NCBI RefSeq assembly: GCF_006483445.1 | Contig: NZ_PPPT01000009.1 | Location: 18,278 to 82,277 of the forward strand | Length of the DNA stretch: 64,000 nt | Direction: 5' to 3' | Source of the DNA: Bradyrhizobium guangdongense | GTDB taxonomy: Bacteria > Pseudomonadota > Alphaproteobacteria > Rhizobiales > Xanthobacteraceae | In this document: positions 61,541 to 64,000 of the stretch, piece by piece | Numbering within the stretch: position 1 is the first letter of the stretch | How the letters are laid out: every line of letters starts with the position of its first letter | Notes under the pieces: model-generated | The model's input: only the letters and a program-made list of their open reading frames with translations | Database searches by the model: none | What the model was told of the DNA's origin: nothing | Made by a program: the position numbers and the translations under genes

Positions 61541-62485
61541 ATGGATCTGATATTTTCGACAGACGACCTCGAGCCGTCCAAACGGTTCGCCGCATGGCAA
61601 GGCGCCATTTGCGACGTCTACGTTCACGTCGATGTCAATGCCGAAGAGCGCTCCGACTATCACGGCTTTATCCGCGAGGCGAAATTCGGTGCTGTTACGA
61701 TGACCGATGTGGGGCTGTCGGAGCAGCGCATCTCGCGGCGCGAGCGGCACATCGCAAAGCTCGACAAGGATTGCTACTATCTCGAATTCATCCAGCAGGG
61801 CAGGATCAACGTTCTTCAGGCTGGCCAGACCCTGCGTTCGAACACCGGGATGAGCACCGTCTTCTCGGCATCCGAGGCCTATGACCTCGAATGCATGGGC
61901 AGGGTCCGATCACTCTATCTCGAGATACCCCGCACGGAATTTGCGGAGCGCTTCAGCGACGGTCGATTGCCTGTCATCACCACGCTGACGACGAGCCGTG
62001 GGCTGGGCCGGATTGCCGCCGAGTTCTGCGCGACGCTCGCGCAGGAGGGCGCGTCGCTGGACGAGACTGCAAGGGCGCGGCTCGGCGGCGAGCTGATGGA
62101 CGTGCTGGCGCTTGCGCTCGACATGGGCGACAGGGACGAATTCTCGGAAGATGCTTCCGCCCAGCGGGCCCGCTTGCGCTCCGTCAAGGCCTGGATCGAA
62201 GCGCACCTCACCGACGCCGATCTGTCGCTTGAGAGGATCGCGAAGAGTAATGGCGTGTCGCTCAGGCATTTGCACTATCTCTTCAGGCTCACGGATGTCT
62301 CTGTGTCGGAATGGATTTTGGATCGCCGTCTCCAGCGCTGCTACGACGTGCTGACGCGGCCTGAGTTGCTGTCCCTGTCGATCACGGAAGTGGCCTATCA
62401 GCTGGGATTCAGCAGCTCGTCCTATTTCAGCACGGCGTTTCGCAAGAAGTTCGGACACAGCCCGTCCGACCTGCGCCGGCGTTAG
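61541..62485 (+). CDS. AraC-family transcriptional regulator
   Basis: The product is 314 aa from ATG 61541. The first 180 residues form an AraC_binding_2-like effector domain (EPSKRFAAWQGAICDVYVHV). The C-terminal 100 hold two HTH motifs: ADLSLERIAKSNGVSLRHLH and SITEVAYQLGFSSSSYFSTA, ending in FRKKFGHSPSDLRRR. It is divergent from the acyl-CoA ligase/ABC operon, with 265 bp between them, and is followed by a second acyl-CoA ligase gene. It most likely activates one or both in response to the substrate. Confidence 0.93.
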   Translation: MDLIFSTDDLEPSKRFAAWQGAICDVYVHVDVNAEERSDYHGFIREAKFGAVTMTDVGLSEQRISRRERHIAKLDKDCYYLEFIQQGRINVLQAGQTLRSNTGMSTVFSASEAYDLECMGRVRSLYLEIPRTEFAERFSDGRLPVITTLTTSRGLGRIAAEFCATLAQEGASLDETARARLGGELMDVLALALDMGDRDEFSEDASAQRARLRSVKAWIEAHLTDADLSLERIAKSNGVSLRHLHYLFRLTDVSVSEWILDRRLQRCYDVLTRPELLSLSITEVAYQLGFSSSSYFSTAFRKKFGHSPSDLRRR

Positions 62486-62615
62486 GCAGCGTCAAACAAG
62501 ACGTTGCGGACCTGCAACGTGTCGGCCGCCCGGGCCGCCCGGCGTAGATAGCGGCCTCACGCAAGCAACGCCTCGTTCAATCAATCAAGACATGAGCAGT
62601 ATCAGGGAGACCACC

Positions 62616-64000
62616 ATGACCGGCGACATCGCAGCCACTATCTCGAAAGCGCGCGAGCATGCGATCGGCGATCTCTTGCGCCGCTCCGCGAGCCGCGAGC
62701 CCGGCAGGCTGGCGCTGAGCTGCGGCAGTGTGAGCTGGACCTTTGCCGAGATGGACGCGATCTGCAACCGCCTCGGGCGCGGCCTGCTCGGGCTCGGCGT
62801 CAAGAAGGGCGATCGCTTCGCGGTGCTGTCGCGCAACTCGCACGCCTTTGCTGCCTTGCGCTTTGCGCTGGCCCGGATCGGCGCGGTGCTGGTGCCGATC
62901 AACTTCATGCTCAATCCGGACGAGATCAATTTCATTCTCAAGAGTTCTGGCGCAAAGGTTCTCGCGACCGGTCCGGATTTCGTCGAGCCGGCGCGCGCCG
63001 CGAGCGCCAAGGATTGCGTGGTGGAAAAGCTGGTCTGGTTGCCGGGCGAGGATCCCGCCACGGCGCCTGGCGGCCTGACAACCTTCGATGATCTCCTGCA
63101 CGCCGACGGATCGTTCCTCGATGCCTCCGTCGACAGCCGCGATCTCGCGCAGATCGTCTACACTTCAGGCACGGAATCGCTGCCCAAGGGCGCGATGCTG
63201 AGCCATGAAGCCGTGATGTGGCAGTATGTGAGCTGCATCATCGACGGCGGCATGAGCGCGGATGACAAGGTCCTGCACGCGCTGCCGCTCTATCACTGCG
63301 CCCAGCTCGATGTGTTCCTGGGGCCGCAAATCTATCTCGGTGCCTCCGGCGTGATCACGGGCAAGCCGACCGCCGACAACATTCTGGCGCTGATCCAGGC
63401 GCACAAGATCACGTCGTTCTTTGCGCCGCCGACGATCTGGATCGCGATGCTGCGATCGCCGAATTTTGACAAGACCGATCTGTCGACGTTGCAGAAGGGC
63501 TATTACGGCGCCTCGATCATGCCGGTGGAGGTGCTGCTCGAATTGCAGCGCCGCCTGCCCAACGTCAAATTCTGGAATTTTTACGGCCAGACCGAGATCG
63601 CGCCGCTCGCGACCGTGCTGCAGCCGGGAGACCAGTTGCGCAAGGCGGGTTCCGCCGGCAAGCCGACCATCAATGTCGAGACGCGCGTGGTCAATACCGC
63701 GATGGAGGACGTCAGGGTCGGCGAGGTCGGTGAGATCGTGCACCGCTCGCCGCATCTGTTGTCCGGCTATTACAACGATCCGGTGAAGACCGCCGCGGCT
63801 TTCGCCGGCGGCTGGTTCCACTCCGGCGATCTCGCCACCGTCGATGCCGAGGGCTACATCACCGTGGTCGACCGCGTGAAGGACATGATCAAGACCGGCG
63901 GCGAGAACGTCGCGAGCCGCGAGGTCGAGGAGATGGTCTACAAGATTCCCGCGGTCTCGGAAGTGGCCGTCGTCGGGCAGGCCGACGACGGCCACTTCCG
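62616..64000 (+). CDS. Acyl-CoA synthetase (AMP-forming), 3' end outside window
   Basis: At least 461 residues are encoded from ATG 62616, chosen for GGGAG a few bases upstream; an in-frame ATG at 62592 would add eight residues. Motifs: YTSGTESLPKGAMLSHEAVM (AMP-binding P-loop), FYGQTEIAPLA, and HSGDLATVDAEGYITVVDRV followed by KDMIKTGGENVASREVEE. It belongs to the fatty-acyl/aryl-CoA ligase group. The catalytic C-terminal Lys lies beyond the window. It differs clearly from the ligase at 59368-61275, so the locus has two CoA ligases flanking an AraC regulator. Confidence 0.92.
   Translation, partial: MTGDIAATISKAREHAIGDLLRRSASREPGRLALSCGSVSWTFAEMDAICNRLGRGLLGLGVKKGDRFAVLSRNSHAFAALRFALARIGAVLVPINFMLNPDEINFILKSSGAKVLATGPDFVEPARAASAKDCVVEKLVWLPGEDPATAPGGLTTFDDLLHADGSFLDASVDSRDLAQIVYTSGTESLPKGAMLSHEAVMWQYVSCIIDGGMSADDKVLHALPLYHCAQLDVFLGPQIYLGASGVITGKPTADNILALIQAHKITSFFAPPTIWIAMLRSPNFDKTDLSTLQKGYYGASIMPVEVLLELQRRLPNVKFWNFYGQTEIAPLATVLQPGDQLRKAGSAGKPTINVETRVVNTAMEDVRVGEVGEIVHRSPHLLSGYYNDPVKTAAAFAGGWFHSGDLATVDAEGYITVVDRVKDMIKTGGENVASREVEEMVYKIPAVSEVAVVGQADDGHF

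Noticed and set aside
1..64000. CRISPR arrays, complete insertion sequences, rRNA genes
   Set aside because: No regularly spaced repeats, complete transposase genes or rRNA-like sequence were seen in the window.

Overview
The window looks like a high-GC alphaproteobacterial chromosome, most likely Bradyrhizobium or a close relative. The reasons are the 3' part of an alphaproteobacterial-type initiator tRNA, a palindromic intergenic repeat of a kind common in that group, paired OpgC proteins, and a sugar ABC operon containing strictosidine-synthase-like domains. No database search was possible; family calls rest on motifs read from the translations.

Region 1 (1 to about 43,850) is the right-hand part of a genomic island. 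At its right edge lie a tyrosine integrase (42377-43654), an excisionase-like HTH protein, a replication-type HTH protein, and 43806-43850, a displaced 3' end of tRNA-fMet. The left end is outside the window. The cargo is, in order: a type I restriction-modification operon (hsdR 3' end, hsdM with an in-frame TGA, hsdS) tightly coupled to an AAA ATPase and an HNH nuclease; a leftward ABC (Tc) toxin locus with a fused TcB-TcC protein of 2506 aa, an oversized TcA of about 3791 aa and a membrane protein; and a rightward cluster of a DUF2235 lipase-like membrane protein, a patatin-like membrane protein, an exported protein, a small membrane protein, a possible small peptide and a large KAP P-loop NTPase. 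The DUF2235/patatin/KAP set next to the Tc toxin is the best candidate for an undescribed system. It could serve toxin release or membrane-targeting defence, but the sequence does not settle which.

Region 2 (43,850-46,300) is a small junction region. It has a Phd/PemK-type toxin-antitoxin pair with a readable promoter and operator, an ArsR regulator divergent from a short-chain dehydrogenase with a perfect operator between them, and a broken vapC remnant. Two identical 29-bp terminator hairpins flank this segment.

Region 3 (46,500-52,070) encodes envelope functions: a MAPEG-family protein, two OpgC-type acyltransferase-like membrane proteins, a GT39-like membrane glycosyltransferase and a DUF2059 exported protein.

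Region 4 (52,500-64,000) is a leftward catabolic and transport operon (acyl-CoA ligase, permease, binding protein, permease fused to a strictosidine-synthase-like domain, a second beta-propeller protein, two-domain ATPase). Divergent from it are an AraC-family regulator and a second acyl-CoA ligase that runs off the end of the window.
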